Assembly (NCBI GenBank): GCA_013822345.1
Contig: PNKH01000014.1
Location: 1 to 64,000 of the forward strand
Direction: 5' to 3'
Source of the DNA: Isosphaera sp.
GTDB taxonomy: Bacteria > Planctomycetota > Planctomycetia > Gemmatales > Gemmataceae
DNA length: 64,000 nt
Shown here: piece by piece, positions 34,031 to 43,455 of the stretch
How the letters are laid out: each line of letters opens with the position of its first letter
How positions within the stretch are numbered: position 1 is the first letter of the stretch
Made by a program: the position numbers and the translations under genes
The notes under the pieces: generated by a model
The model's input: the letters and a program-made list of their open reading frames with translations, nothing else
The model's database searches: none
Told to the model about the DNA's origin: nothing

Positions 34031-34849
34031 TCACGCCCCGTCGGACGGGTCCGACCGCCCCCCGGCGGGCGGTGCCCCGGCCGGGGGGGAGGCCCGCCCC
34101 GCCCGCCCGGCGACCCACAGCAGTTGCCGCGCCAGCCCGTGCAGCATCCGCACCTCGGCCGGCGTCGGCCCGGCCCGCCCGACCAGCTGTCGGACCGCGT
34201 GCATCAGCGTGTCCTGCCGCCCGCCGAACAGAAAGCCCACCGCCCGCAGCCCGTCCCGCAGGTGGTCGAACATCCGCTCCTGGTCGGCGTGCGGGGCGAC
34301 CGCCGGCCCGGCCGCCGGCTCCCGTCGTTCGTCGTTCACCCGCGCCGACCACGCCTTCCGCAGCTCGTACAGGCAGACCACCGCCGCCTGGGCCAGGTTC
34401 AGCGCCGGGTAGTCGGGGTCGACCGGGATGTGGACCAGCCCGTGGCACCGGCCGATCTCGTCGTTGGTCAGCCCGTGCGGCTCCGGGCCGAACACCAGCG
34501 CGACCGGACCGCCGTCGGCCGCCGCGACGAGCCGCGGCATCAGCCCGGCCGGGGTGCCGGTCATGCCGCGCCGCACGACCCCCGCCGTGAGCGCCGAGGT
34601 CGCGAGGGTGAGGACGCAGTCGGCGAGGGCGGCGCCGAGGTCGGGTACGACCCGGGCGGCGTCGAGGATCGGTTCGCCGTGCGTGGCGAGGCGGCGGGCC
34701 TCGGGGTTGTCCGGGGACGTGTACGGGGCGACGAGGACGAGGTCGGCCAGGCCGAAGTTCCGCATCGCCCGGGCGACCGACCCGAGGTTCCCGGCGAAGT
34801 GCGGGCGGACCAGGACGACGCGGCAGCGGGTGAGGGTGGGGTCCGGCAT
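34031..34849 (-). CDS. TrmJ-like tRNA/rRNA 2'-O-methyltransferase
   Basis: This 272-residue protein belongs to the SPOUT class and resembles TrmJ, which methylates ribose at position 32 of certain tRNAs. The N-terminal [23 protein letters not shown] binds RNA. The knotted SAM site is formed by [17 protein letters not shown] and [25 protein letters not shown]-terminal helical extension (about 175-245, [13 protein letters not shown] and [20 protein letters not shown]) matches the TrmJ tail. The ATG at 34849 fits the family start. It is divergent from the WD40 gene and upstream of pstB on the same strand. Confidence 0.88.
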   Translation of the reverse strand: MPDPTLTRCRVVLVRPHFAGNLGSVARAMRNFGLADLVLVAPYTSPDNPEARRLATHGEPILDAARVVPDLGAALADCVLTLATSALTAGVVRRGMTGTPAGLMPRLVAAADGGPVALVFGPEPHGLTNDEIGRCHGLVHIPVDPDYPALNLAQAAVVCLYELRKAWSARVNDERREPAAGPAVAPHADQERMFDHLRDGLRAVGFLFGGRQDTLMHAVRQLVGRAGPTPAEVRMLHGLARQLLWVAGRAGRASPPAGAPPAGGRSDPSDGA

Positions 34850-34967
34850 GCCGCCATCATACCGGGTATCGGCCCGGCCGATGGCGGCCCGTGGCACCGC
34901 CGCTGCGAACCCGGGGCCGTCGCTCGTCTGACGGGGTGACGCCCATCCTCCTCTCCCGGAGCCGACC

Positions 34968-36032
34968 GTGCCGACGCCACTCCCCGACCGCCGACAGTTC
35001 GCCCTCGCCGCCGCGGCGGCCGCCCTCGGCTCGCGGGCCGCCGCCGTGCCCGACGACCACGCGGCCAAGGCCCGCAGGTCGGTCCGGCTGGTGCCGCCCG
35101 GCAACCTCGACTGCGCGGACGAGGTGGCCTTCTCGGCCGACGCCGCGGTGGTCGCCGTGTTCCAGTCGGACGACACCGTGACGGTGTTCGAGACGGCCAC
35201 CGGGAAGCACCTGAACACGCTCGCCGGGCCCGGGTTCGAGGACCCCTACCTGTTCGCCGCGGCGGACGGCGGGCGGGCGGTGGTGGCGTGGGGCGGGAGG
35301 AAAGGGGCGTGCGTCGCCTGGGACGTGAAGACGGGCAAGGCCCGCACCCTGTTCGAGAAGGCGTTCGGCGGGGACCGCCCCGAGCGGGACGCCCGCGGGG
35401 CCGTGTCCGCCGACGGCAAGCGGGTCGCCACCCTCCACGACGGCGGCGGGTGCCCGACGCTCGTCCGGGTGTGGGACGCGGGCACCGGCAAGCAACTCTG
35501 GGAGCTGAACTACGCCGGCGGGCAGTCGGACGTGTACGGCCTCGCCTTTTCGCCCGACGGGAAGCGACTCGCGGCCGGCACCCAGGACCGGGCGGTGACC
35601 GTGTACGACGCCGACACCGGGAAGCCGGCCGCGGAGCTGCGCGGCGACGGCCGCGGGGCGGTGCGGGCGGTCGGCTGGTCGGCGGACGGGAAGCGGCTGC
35701 TCGCCCTGCACGACGGGCCGACGGCGCGGGCCGCGGTGTGGGACGTGGCGACCGGGAAGCCGGCCGGGGAGGTCACCGGCCTCCCGAAGAGCCTCCCGCT
35801 CGGGCCGGTCCTGTCCCCGGACGGGACCCGGGTCGCCGCCGTCACCACCGACCGCGGGCTGGCGGTGTGGGACGTGCCGTCCGAGGAGCCGCTGACCGTC
35901 CCGGTCGTGGTGGCCGGCCGGCGGGGCCTCGCCTGGTCGGCGGACGGGAAGGCCCTGCTGTTCCTCCGCGAGTACTCCGAGGTGCACGAACTCCTCACGT
36001 TCCACGTCGAGGACGTCCGGCGGAAGAAGTGA
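34968..36032 (+). CDS. Secreted WD40-repeat protein
   Basis: This 354-residue protein begins with a signal region containing twin arginines (DRRQFALAAAAAALGSRAAA), suggestive of Tat export. About seven WD40-like blades follow, recognisable as VFETATGKHL, AWDVKTGKA, VWDAGTGKQLWEL, LAFSPDGKRLAAGTQDRAVTVYD and VGWSADGKRLLAL. No catalytic domain is present. The start is the GTG at 34968 with GGAG about 7 bp before it. Such propellers usually serve as protein-binding scaffolds; the partner is unknown. The gene converges on the acyltransferase/synthetase gene through a 37-bp-arm palindrome. Confidence 0.82.
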   Translation: MPTPLPDRRQFALAAAAAALGSRAAAVPDDHAAKARRSVRLVPPGNLDCADEVAFSADAAVVAVFQSDDTVTVFETATGKHLNTLAGPGFEDPYLFAAADGGRAVVAWGGRKGACVAWDVKTGKARTLFEKAFGGDRPERDARGAVSADGKRVATLHDGGGCPTLVRVWDAGTGKQLWELNYAGGQSDVYGLAFSPDGKRLAAGTQDRAVTVYDADTGKPAAELRGDGRGAVRAVGWSADGKRLLALHDGPTARAAVWDVATGKPAGEVTGLPKSLPLGPVLSPDGTRVAAVTTDRGLAVWDVPSEEPLTVPVVVAGRRGLAWSADGKALLFLREYSEVHELLTFHVEDVRRKK

Positions 36033-36040
36033 GCCGCGGC

Positions 36041-36124
36041 GTTTAGCCGCGACGCGGAGTCTTCGGAGCGGAGCGCGAGCGACACGCCGCGCTCCGCTCC
36101 GAAGACTCCGCGTCGCGGCTAAAC
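36041..36124. repeat. Perfect 37-bp inverted repeat that carries a stop codon
   Basis: Positions 36041-36077 are an exact reverse complement of 36088-36124, with a 10-base loop. The element sits between convergent genes, and the TAG stop codon of the minus-strand acyltransferase gene (36119-36121) lies within the right arm. It probably serves as a terminator for both genes. Confidence 0.92.
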
Positions 36125-38422
36125 GGTGGCCCCCGCCACCTCCCGGGCCACGTCCCCGAGCTTCTTCAGGTCGAGCTTCCCGCTCCCGAGGACCGGCATC
36201 GCGTCGACCGGGTGGCAGTCCCGCCGGTCCGGCACCCAGAGGTTCGGCAGCCCGCGCCCGGGCAGCGCCTTCAGCGCCTCCCCGAGCCGGTCGGCGACGC
36301 CCGGCAGGTGCAGCACCACCACCCGCTCGCCGCGCTTCTCGTCCGGCACCGCGGCCACCGCCAGCACCCGGTCCCCGCCGGTCCCGAGCACGTCGTGCAG
36401 CTCCTCGTCCAGCCGCTCCAGCGGCACCATCTCGCCGGCGATCTTCGCGAACCGCGACACCCGCCCGGTGATCCGCACGAACCCGTCCGGCTCCACCCGC
36501 CCGACATCCCCGGTGAAGTACCACCCGTCGCGGACCGCGTCGGCCGTCTTCTCCGGGGCGTGCAGGTATCCGGCCATCACGTTCGGCCCCTTCACGCACA
36601 GCACGCCCTCCGCGCCGACCGGCAGCGGCTCGCGCGGCTCGCCGGCGGCGAACGCCCTCACGCACACCCCGAAGATCGGCTGGCCGACGGTCCCGCGGTG
36701 GTTCCGGTCCTGCGCCGCCCCGTCGGCCGAGACGTCGGGCAGGTTGGTCGACACGACCGGGGACAGCTCGGTGCAGCCGTACCCTTCGAGCGGGAGGACG
36801 CCGAACCGGTCGCGGAACTCGTCCTGGAGCTTGACCGGCAGCTTCTCCGCCCCGCACACCAGGATGCGGACGGTGCGGAAGTCGTCCGGCCCGCACCGGC
36901 GGATGTAGAACCTCAGGAAGGTGGCGGTCGCGACCAGCAGGGTGACCCGGTGGGCGCGGGCCAGGTCTCCGACCTCCTTCGCCGCCCGCGGGTCCGGGTA
37001 CAGCACCGCCGCGCACTCGGCGACGTACGGCGCCCACAGGCAGACGGTGTACCCGAAGCTGTGGAAGAACGGCAGGATGCCGAACAGCCGGTCGTCCCGC
37101 TCGATCCCGATCGTCTGCACCGAGGAGAGGGCGTTGTGGGCGACGTTCCGGTGGGTCAGCACCACCCCCTTCGGCTCCCCGGTGCTGCCGCTCGAGAAGA
37201 CGATGGTGAGCGGGTCGTCGAGCCGGTGCCGGTGCAAGGCGAGCCACCACTCGATCACCCGACCGGGGAGCAGCAGCACCGCGAGGAAGGTGCGGAGCCG
37301 CTGCCACTTCCCGACCGCTTCGAGCACGTCCTCAAGGTGGATCGCGGTGACCTCCTCGGGCAGGTCGAGCGGGGCGCGGATCAGGAACCGCCGCGACGTG
37401 AGGACGACGCGGACCCCCGCCTGCCGCAGCGCCGACCGCACCGGGCCGGCCCCGGCGGTGTAGTTCAGGTTCACCGACGTCTTGCCGAGGAACGCGACGG
37501 CGAGGTTCGCGAGCGCCCCGCCGAGGCTCGTCGGCAGCCACACCCCGACGTTCCGGGCGTCGCCGACCCGGGTGCGGAGGTAGTTCGTGACGCACAGGGC
37601 GGCGACCAGCGTCTTGCCCCACGACAGGGTGCGTGTCGGGCCGGAGTTGTCGATCACGCACGGGCGGAAGACGTTCCGCAGCTTCGCCGCGTTCCGGACG
37701 AACGCCCGGTGGACGGGTAGGATGTGGTCGCTCATCCGCACCGCCAGGTCGGACGTCGCCTCCTGCACCGCGAGGCGGTAGTCGGCGGCCTTCCGGCCCT
37801 TCTTCAGCGGCTCCCCGAACAGCACCCCGACCCGCGGCCGGAACGCCCGCGGCCACTTCCGCAGGACCGGCCCACCGCCGTGGGAGAAGAACCCGCCCCA
37901 CAGCCCGCCGACGCACGCCGGCACCACCGGCACGTCGGTGGTGGTGAGCCGCAGGACGCGCTCGATGCCGCGGCCGAACGGGTACATGTTCCCGGACCGG
38001 GTCAGCCGACCTTCGGGGAAGATCAGCACCAACTTTCCCGCGTCGAGGGCGGCGGCGATCTGCCGCAGGCCGGCGTCGACGGCGTGCGGGCGGGCGGTGC
38101 GGTCGTCGATGCGGATGGTGTTCCGCCGGGCCCACGACAGGAAGAACCGCAGTACCGGGTTGCGGTAGTACCCGCCCCACAGGACGAAGGTGACCGGCCG
38201 GGGGGACGCGACCCACAGCAGGAGCCAGTCGACGTAGCTGACGTGGTTCGAGACGACGAGCACGCCGCCGGTGCGCGGGACGCGGTCGGCGTGGTGGGTG
38301 CGGAGGCGGTACAGGCTGCGGGCGAGGAGCCACAGCGCCGGCCGGAGGAGCGGGGGGTGGACCCACGCCAGGGCGGCGTACAGGGCGACGGCGGCGGGGA
38401 CGAGGGCGAGGGCTTCGGGCAT
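36119..38422 (-). CDS. Acyltransferase-acyl-CoA synthetase fusion (Aas-like)
   Basis: This 767-residue protein joins a membrane-anchored 1-acylglycerophosphate acyltransferase (residues 1-220) to an AMP-forming acyl-CoA/acyl-ACP synthetase (about 265-767). The acyltransferase has the NHVSYVD motif (His60, Asp65) and FPEG at 135-138. The synthetase has the ATP loop VFSSGSTGEPKGVVLTHRN, YGCTELSP and GWYFTGDVGRVEPDGFVRITGR. E. coli Aas, which re-acylates lysophospholipids, has the same layout. No major-facilitator domain is fused. I chose the ATG at 38422 as it starts the first helix. Its stop codon lies in the palindrome at 36041-36124. Confidence 0.9.
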   Translation of the reverse strand: MPEALALVPAAVALYAALAWVHPPLLRPALWLLARSLYRLRTHHADRVPRTGGVLVVSNHVSYVDWLLLWVASPRPVTFVLWGGYYRNPVLRFFLSWARRNTIRIDDRTARPHAVDAGLRQIAAALDAGKLVLIFPEGRLTRSGNMYPFGRGIERVLRLTTTDVPVVPACVGGLWGGFFSHGGGPVLRKWPRAFRPRVGVLFGEPLKKGRKAADYRLAVQEATSDLAVRMSDHILPVHRAFVRNAAKLRNVFRPCVIDNSGPTRTLSWGKTLVAALCVTNYLRTRVGDARNVGVWLPTSLGGALANLAVAFLGKTSVNLNYTAGAGPVRSALRQAGVRVVLTSRRFLIRAPLDLPEEVTAIHLEDVLEAVGKWQRLRTFLAVLLLPGRVIEWWLALHRHRLDDPLTIVFSSGSTGEPKGVVLTHRNVAHNALSSVQTIGIERDDRLFGILPFFHSFGYTVCLWAPYVAECAAVLYPDPRAAKEVGDLARAHRVTLLVATATFLRFYIRRCGPDDFRTVRILVCGAEKLPVKLQDEFRDRFGVLPLEGYGCTELSPVVSTNLPDVSADGAAQDRNHRGTVGQPIFGVCVRAFAAGEPREPLPVGAEGVLCVKGPNVMAGYLHAPEKTADAVRDGWYFTGDVGRVEPDGFVRITGRVSRFAKIAGEMVPLERLDEELHDVLGTGGDRVLAVAAVPDEKRGERVVVLHLPGVADRLGEALKALPGRGLPNLWVPDRRDCHPVDAMPVLGSGKLDLKKLGDVAREVAGATV

Positions 38423-38497
38423 GGGGGGGCGTCCGGTGGGGCGTGGCCCACAGGTTACTGGACGCGGACCGGCCCGCCAACCGCATCCGGGGCGCGG

Positions 38498-38525
38498 TTG
38501 CCGCCGGCGGGACGGCCGGTACAAT
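38498..38525 (+). promoter_or_regulatory. Candidate promoter for rpmA
   Basis: TTGCCG at 38498-38503 and TACAAT at 38520-38525 have a 16-bp spacer; the -10 box is one base from consensus. Transcription would start near 38532, about 35 bases before the GTG of rpmA. Confidence 0.5.
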
Positions 38526-38566
38526 ACGGAATCTTCCGCGAACGGTCACACGGTGGGGGTTGCGTC

Positions 38567-38836
38567 GTGGCACACAAGAAGGGTCAGGGGTCGGTCAAGA
38601 ACGGTCGGGACTCGCTGCCGAAGCGGCGGGGGATCAAGGCGTACGCCGGGCAGTACGTGACGACCGGGAGCATCCTGGTGACGCAGTGCGGGACCCGGTA
38701 CGCCCCCGGCCGGTACGTCCGCCGGGCGAAGAACGACAGCCTGTTCGCGCTGACCGACGGGACGGTGTACTTCGACCAGGCCGGGAAGCGGATGAACCTG
38801 ACCCCGGCCGAGGCCGGGGACACCAAGATCGGGTGA
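38567..38836 (+). CDS. rpmA: 50S ribosomal protein L27
   Basis: This 89-residue protein of the large ribosomal subunit is identified by its N-terminal AHKKGQGSVKNGRDS and by RRGIKAYAGQYV, GSILVTQCGT and LFALTDGTVYF. The N-terminal tail of L27 reaches the peptidyl transferase centre. The GTG at 38567 is the start that gives the mature AHKKG end. In most bacteria rpmA follows rplU (L21) in an operon; here it is alone, with its own likely promoter, facing a broken DUF1963 gene. Confidence 0.96.
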   Translation: MAHKKGQGSVKNGRDSLPKRRGIKAYAGQYVTTGSILVTQCGTRYAPGRYVRRAKNDSLFALTDGTVYFDQAGKRMNLTPAEAGDTKIG

Positions 38837-38847
38837 GCCTCCGGGCG

Positions 38848-38908
38848 AGCGTCGGGCCGTAAGGCCGACGTGGCTTGCTCCCCCACGTCGGCCTTACGGC
38901 CCGACGCT
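38848..38908. terminator. Perfect 26-bp inverted repeat after rpmA
   Basis: Positions 38848-38873 pair exactly with 38883-38908 around a 9-base loop (arm begins AGCGTCGGGCCGTAAGGCC). It starts 11 bp after the rpmA stop and ends 6 bp before the 3' end of the broken DUF1963 gene on the other strand. It is a likely bidirectional terminator. Confidence 0.85.
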
Positions 38909-38914
38909 AGCCGT

Positions 38915-39891
38915 TCAGCAGCACTGCATGTCGAACCGGACGCGGTCGAACCGACCGGCCCTCAAGTCCTCCTCGCGGATCGTGAAGTACAGCAAGCCGG
39001 CGTCACTCCACATCCAACCCGGGCCGTCGTCCGAGTCGAGAGTCAGGAGATGACGCACGTCCGTGCGGCGATGAACGTCGTTCTAGAGGTGGTGGGCGTA
39101 ACCGAGGACGCGGTGCCCCAACCCGTGTTCCTCCGCCAACTGCCGACAAACTTCAACGCCACCGGCGAAAGCGAGTTCGTCCGCCCAAGGTGTATCTGGC
39201 TTCGGAAGGGTCAACGTTTCTGTGAACGCGAGGCGGCAGGGCGAGAACTGACACCCGGACATGTTCGGTGGAGGATGACGGCGGGCGAGTTCTGCGGGGT
39301 CAGGGAAATGAAGCACCCGCCAACCCCCTTCGTCCGAGCTGTCGTAGACGTTTCCTTCCGCCCAGTAGAAGACGGATAGTACCCCGGAACTGGGCAGTTC
39401 GCGGCAGGCCACGCTCGCGGATAGTACGGCCAAGTCGAACTGCGCGAGAAAGTCGAGAGGAATGCCCCGGTACACCGGCCACTCTTCCGTGGGCAGGTCC
39501 GGACAACCGCCGAACTTACTCGCGCCGACGGGCAGTTCCGTGTCCGGCGCTTTCGCCGACGCGAACGTCAGTGCAGGCCGGGCGAGGCGGAGGAACGTGT
39601 CCGCCCGCCCGGATAGGGCAAGGTGGACGCGAAGCAATGTCATGAGGGTGAGGCCGACCAAGTCGCACCACGGCTTCGGCACCTCGCCGACGGGTGGCAA
39701 CTCCGTCCCGGCCCGGAACGCGGCGACGGAGTCGCGGAGGAGCCGGCCGCGCGGGTCGTCGCGCTCGTCCAGCCAGTCGCGTAGACGAGCTTCGCGGTGT
39801 CGTCGGACAGGTCGGCGACGACCGCGGCGAGCAGGTCGGCCTCCCCGGGCAGAACGGCGGCCGGGTGCGGGAACGTCGGCTTCGGCGGCAT
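38915..39891 (-). pseudogene. Broken TIGR02996-DUF1963 (YwqG-like) gene
   Basis: The reading begins at the ATG at 39891 (MPPKPTFPHP) with a TIGR02996 repeat-companion domain (DLLAAVVADLSDDTAKLVYA). It loses its frame near 39780: restoring one missing base would give the standard VYADWLDERDDPRG. The next frame continues through a DUF1963-type region (ASKFGGCPDLPTEEWP, PLDFLAQFDLAVL, LSVFYWAEGN) to an in-frame TAG at 39083. Beyond it the same frame goes on with the typical DUF1963 end (LLTLDSDDGPGWMWSDAG, RFDMQCC) to TGA at 38915-38917. A frameshift plus a premature stop indicate a decayed gene. Confidence 0.82.
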
Positions 39892-39930
39892 CGGCACCTC
39901 TCCGGGTCTGACCAGGGGGCGCGCGGGTCG

Positions 39931-40080
39931 CCCGCCGGGGGTTGCGCTGCGCTCCACCCCCGGCTACACTCGGTCGCCGCTCCGCGGCTACAAACCCGGG
40001 GTGTAGTCCCGGAGGGACGGCCGCGTGTAGCCAGGGGTGGAGCGACGGCCCGCAGGACCGGAGCGCAACCCCTGGCGGGC
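39931..40080. repeat. Family E palindromic repeat, copy 1
   Basis: A roughly 150-bp element begins CGCCGGGGGTTGCGCTGCGC and ends GCGCAACCCCTGGCGGG. It has internal hairpins (CGCTCCGCGG, GTCCCGGAGGGAC) and CCCCCGGCTACAC facing GTGTAGCCAGGGG. The arms are imperfectly complementary. It lies between the decayed DUF1963 gene and the phosphoglycerate mutase gene. Related copies are at 45306-45452 and 54666-54860. Confidence 0.85.
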
Positions 40081-40101
40081 GAACAGGACATTCCGGGAGC
40101 G

Positions 40102-41307
40102 CTACGCCCCGTACTTCCCCAGCCGGCCGGCGTGCGCCATCGCCAGCAGCATCAGGTGCTTCGCCTCGAACTGCCCCAACCCGCCGCGCAGACAGCTCCG
40201 CTCCCCGAACTCCGCCACCTCGTCCGGCCGGGCCAGGTCCGACACCAAGAGCGTCGGCACCGGGTGCCACGAGTGCGACTTCATCTTGCTCGGCGTGCTG
40301 TGGTCCCCGGTCACGATCAGCACGTCCGGGTTCAGCGCCCGGATCTGGGGAATGACGGCGTCGAACGCCTCGATCATCTGCACCTTCGCCGGGAAGTTCC
40401 CGTCCTCGCCGGTCGAGTCCGTGTACTTGTAGTGCAGGAAGAAGAAGTCGTAGTCGGCCCACACCCGCTTCAGCGTGTCGACCTGGCCCTGGAGCGTCGC
40501 CCCGGGGTCGAGGATGTCCATCCCGACCAGCCGGGCCAGCCCCTTGTACATCGGGTAGACGGCGATCGCGGCGGCCTTCAGCCCGTACACGTCCGCGAAC
40601 GCCGCGATCTTCGGGTAGGTGGCGAACCCGCGGAGCGTCACCCCGCTCACCGCCCCCTCCGTCGCCAACACCTTCGTCGCCTCCGCCACGAACCGGTTCA
40701 CCACGTCCGCCGTCCGCGCCCCCGCCGCGTCCTCCCCGGCGGCCGCCAGCGGGCGCACCCCGACCGCCTGCGGGTCGGTGTCGTTCACCCGGTCGCCCAG
40801 CCCGTCACCCCGGATGACGAGCACGAACCGGTGCTCCTTCACCGGCTCCACGAACAGCTCCACCCCGGGAACCCGGATGGTCCGCAGCCGCTCCACCGCC
40901 GCCTTGTTCGCCTCGTTCGTCGGCCGACCCGCCCGCCGGTCGGCGATCGTGCCGTCGGCCGACAGGGTGCAGAAGTTCCCCCGGATGGCCACGTCCTGTG
41001 CGCCGACCGGAAAGTTGATCCCGAGGGCTTCGAGGATGCCGCGGCCGATCCGGTACTCCAGCGGGTCGTACCCGAACAGGCCGAGGTGGCCAGGCCCGCT
41101 GCCGGGCGTGATCCCGGGAAGGACCGGCGTGCTCAGGCCGCAGACGCCGTCCCGGGCGGCGGCGTCGAGATTCGGCGTCGCGGCGGTCTCAAGTTCCGTC
41201 CGCCCGCCGGGTTGCAGCGGCAGCCCGCCGAGGCCGTCGGCCACCAGCAGGACGATCTTGGTGGCGGCTGGCTCGCGCAGTTCGCGGACGAGTTCGTGGG
41301 TGTTCAT
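40102..41307 (-). CDS. Cofactor-independent phosphoglycerate mutase, archaeal (ApgM) type
   Basis: This 401-residue enzyme interconverts 3- and 2-phosphoglycerate in glycolysis without 2,3-bisphosphoglycerate. It is of the alkaline-phosphatase-fold aPGM branch. KIVLLVADGLGG carries the first metal-binding Asp, TPGSGPGHLGLFGYDPLEY contains the active-site Ser, and DFFFLHYKYTDSTGEDG and VLIVTGDHSTP hold the remaining Asp and His ligands. Length is normal. The ATG at 41307 matches the family start. It is divergent from pgi with 110 bp between the two starts, so the two glycolytic genes may share regulation. Confidence 0.92.
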   Translation of the reverse strand: MNTHELVRELREPAATKIVLLVADGLGGLPLQPGGRTELETAATPNLDAAARDGVCGLSTPVLPGITPGSGPGHLGLFGYDPLEYRIGRGILEALGINFPVGAQDVAIRGNFCTLSADGTIADRRAGRPTNEANKAAVERLRTIRVPGVELFVEPVKEHRFVLVIRGDGLGDRVNDTDPQAVGVRPLAAAGEDAAGARTADVVNRFVAEATKVLATEGAVSGVTLRGFATYPKIAAFADVYGLKAAAIAVYPMYKGLARLVGMDILDPGATLQGQVDTLKRVWADYDFFFLHYKYTDSTGEDGNFPAKVQMIEAFDAVIPQIRALNPDVLIVTGDHSTPSKMKSHSWHPVPTLLVSDLARPDEVAEFGERSCLRGGLGQFEAKHLMLLAMAHAGRLGKYGA

Positions 41308-41417
41308 GCGGGTGAGTTTACGCCCCGGGGGAAAAATGACGTACAGTTGCGGCGAACTGTTCGCCCCCGGCCCGGCGTCGCGACCGCACCCGCCGGGCAC
41401 GGGACTAGGGACTCGCC

Positions 41418-42917
41418 ATGCAGCTGCCCGACGAGAACCTCGAGTACCACTACCACCGGCTGCTCGCCCCGGCGGCGGAGGCGTGGACCCCGCTGGCCGA
41501 ACTCCAGGCCAAACACCTCCTCCCGCCGGACCGGCTGGAGGCGGCCAAGCGGGCGGCGGTCGAGGCCCGCGGCCAGGTCGGGGCCGAGCGCGAGCTGCAG
41601 AACCCGCCGCCGAAGCTCCGCCCGCTCCAGCCCGGGTTCATCGACCTGCCGCAGAAGCTCCTCGACGGGTTCAAGCGGAAGCAGGACGCGAGCGAGCTGG
41701 GCAAGGTGATCCGGGCCGCGAACCGGCTCCGCGAGTCGGTCGACCGGGTCGTCCTGCTCGGGGCCGGGGGCAGCCACCTCGGCGCCCGCGCCCTGTTCGA
41801 CGCCCTGTGCCACACCCACCACAACGAGATGCCGGCCAAGCTCCGGCTCGGCAAGCCGCGGTTCTACTTCGCCGGCCACGACCTCGACAACGACGCCCTC
41901 CAGGACCTGTTCGAGCTGCTGGAGACGACCTGCGTCGACCCGGAGCTGGCCGAGGAGCGGTGGGGCGTCGTCGTCGTCAGCAAGTCCGGCGGGACGGTCG
42001 AGACGGCGGCCGCGTACCGGGCGGTCCGGGCCGAGGCGGCGAAGTTCTACGGTCCGAAGTCGGACCTGCTCCGGCGGGTGATCGTCCCGGTCACCGGCCC
42101 GGGCGGGAAGCTCCGCGACCTGTGCCGGGCGGACGGGCTGGACGACGTCCTGACCATCCCGGACGACGTGGGCGGGCGGTACGCGGTGTTCACCCCGGCC
42201 GGGTTGCTGCCGGCGGCGGTGATGGGGCTGGACGTGCGGGCCATGCTGCTCGGGGCGGCGACCATGACCCGGCGGTTCCTGGAGGAGCCGTTCGAGCGGA
42301 ACCCGGTGCTCCAGTTCGCCGCCGTCAACCACCTGGCGGCCGAGGAGTGCGGGAAGCCGACCCGGGTGTTCGCGGCGTGGTCGCGGAAGCTGGAGGCGGT
42401 CGGGTGGTGGTACGACCACCTGCTGAGCGAGTCGCTCGGGAAGACCGGGCGCGGGCCGACCCCGCTGACGGTGGTCCACCCGCGGGACCTGCACACCCGC
42501 GGGCAGCAGTTCCAGGACGGCCCGCGGGACAAGGTGGTGAACAACGTGGTGGTGCGGGCCGCCAGGCACCCGGCGGTGACGCTGGGGATGGCGGACCGGA
42601 ACGAGGACGACCTGAACCAGTTCAGCCGGAAGGGGTTCCCGGACCTGCTCGACGCGGCCCACAAGGGGGCGACCGACGCCTACGCCGAGGCGGCCCGGCC
42701 GTCGGCCGACCTGGTCCTGCCGGCGCTGACCGAGCACACGGTCGGGCAGCTCTTGCAGATGCTGATGCTGGCGACGGTGGTGGAGGGCCGGCTGATGGGG
42801 ATCAACCCGTACGGCCAGCCGGGGCTGGAGTCGTACAAGGCCGGGCTGCTGCGGCACCTGAAGGCGACCCCGAACCTGCCGAAGGGCGAGGTCCGGGACG
42901 CCGCCAAGGGGGTGTGA
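41418..42917 (+). CDS. pgi: Glucose-6-phosphate isomerase
   Basis: This 499-residue SIS-fold enzyme interconverts glucose 6-phosphate and fructose 6-phosphate. The sugar-phosphate site is seen in VVLLGAGGSHLGARAL and in VVVSKSGGTVETAAAYRAV. GGRYAVFTPAGLLPAAVMGLD and the QQFQDGPRDKVVNNVVV region follow. The C-terminal GINPYGQPGLESYK supplies the conserved GxxxFDQxGVExxK-type lysine, with Tyr and Gly at two usual positions. The sequence is divergent from E. coli Pgi but complete. The ATG at 41418 starts the protein. Its 3' end is 7 bp from the convergent small secreted-protein gene. Confidence 0.92.
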   Translation: MQLPDENLEYHYHRLLAPAAEAWTPLAELQAKHLLPPDRLEAAKRAAVEARGQVGAERELQNPPPKLRPLQPGFIDLPQKLLDGFKRKQDASELGKVIRAANRLRESVDRVVLLGAGGSHLGARALFDALCHTHHNEMPAKLRLGKPRFYFAGHDLDNDALQDLFELLETTCVDPELAEERWGVVVVSKSGGTVETAAAYRAVRAEAAKFYGPKSDLLRRVIVPVTGPGGKLRDLCRADGLDDVLTIPDDVGGRYAVFTPAGLLPAAVMGLDVRAMLLGAATMTRRFLEEPFERNPVLQFAAVNHLAAEECGKPTRVFAAWSRKLEAVGWWYDHLLSESLGKTGRGPTPLTVVHPRDLHTRGQQFQDGPRDKVVNNVVVRAARHPAVTLGMADRNEDDLNQFSRKGFPDLLDAAHKGATDAYAEAARPSADLVLPALTEHTVGQLLQMLMLATVVEGRLMGINPYGQPGLESYKAGLLRHLKATPNLPKGEVRDAAKGV

Positions 42918-42924
42918 CCGACGG

Positions 42925-43455
42925 TCAGCGGTCCCGCTCGTCGAACCGGGTCTGGAGGTAGTCGCACCGCTTCAGGACCCGCAGGGTGTACCCGTTCTTC
43001 TCCGTCGAGGTGAGCTCCTTCGGGCGGGCGGCGTACTCCCCGGTCTTGTTCCACTCGCACCACCCGTCGTCGGTGACCCACACCAGGGCGTCGCCGTCGA
43101 GGCGGAAGATCCCGGGCTTGACGACCACCCGGCCGCTGTCCGACTTGTCGAACACGTCCAGCCGCCACGGGACGACGGCGGTGTTCGCCTCCGCCTTCCA
43201 GTACGGCCCGAGCGACAGCCCGGCGTCCCAGGTCTCCGCCGCCTTCGGGTCGAGCTTCCAGCCCCAGCCGTACCCGGGCACCGGCTTCCCGGCCTCCTTC
43301 CCGCCCTCGACCTCGACCCAGGAGCCGTACACCTTCGCGTCCAGCTCCGCCTCGGTCAGCGGCGGGGGCGGCTTCGGGACCGGGGCGGCCACGACCGACC
43401 CGAGGGCGAGGGCCGCCGCCACCCCGGCGGCGCGGGCCGTGTTCCTGAGACGCAT
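42925..43455 (-). CDS. Small secreted protein, possibly TIGR03067-like
   Basis: This 176-residue protein has a clear signal peptide (AAGVAAALALGSVVAAP). A lipocalin-like beta-rich region follows (KVYGSWVEVEGGKEAG, WRLDVFD, GRVVVKPGIFRLDGDALVWV). The pattern resembles the planctomycete TIGR03067 domain, in which short GxW strands and a GxxxLxGDxL turn recur, but the match is by eye only. It has two cysteines near the C-terminus. The ATG at 43455 is the natural start. Function is unknown. Confidence 0.55.
   Translation of the reverse strand: MRLRNTARAAGVAAALALGSVVAAPVPKPPPPLTEAELDAKVYGSWVEVEGGKEAGKPVPGYGWGWKLDPKAAETWDAGLSLGPYWKAEANTAVVPWRLDVFDKSDSGRVVVKPGIFRLDGDALVWVTDDGWCEWNKTGEYAARPKELTSTEKNGYTLRVLKRCDYLQTRFDERDR

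Noticed and set aside
34858-34967. Extension of the TrmJ-like or WD40 genes into the shared divergent region
   Set aside because: Open frames run through, but the family N-termini begin at 34849 and 34968, and the extensions have no conserved features.
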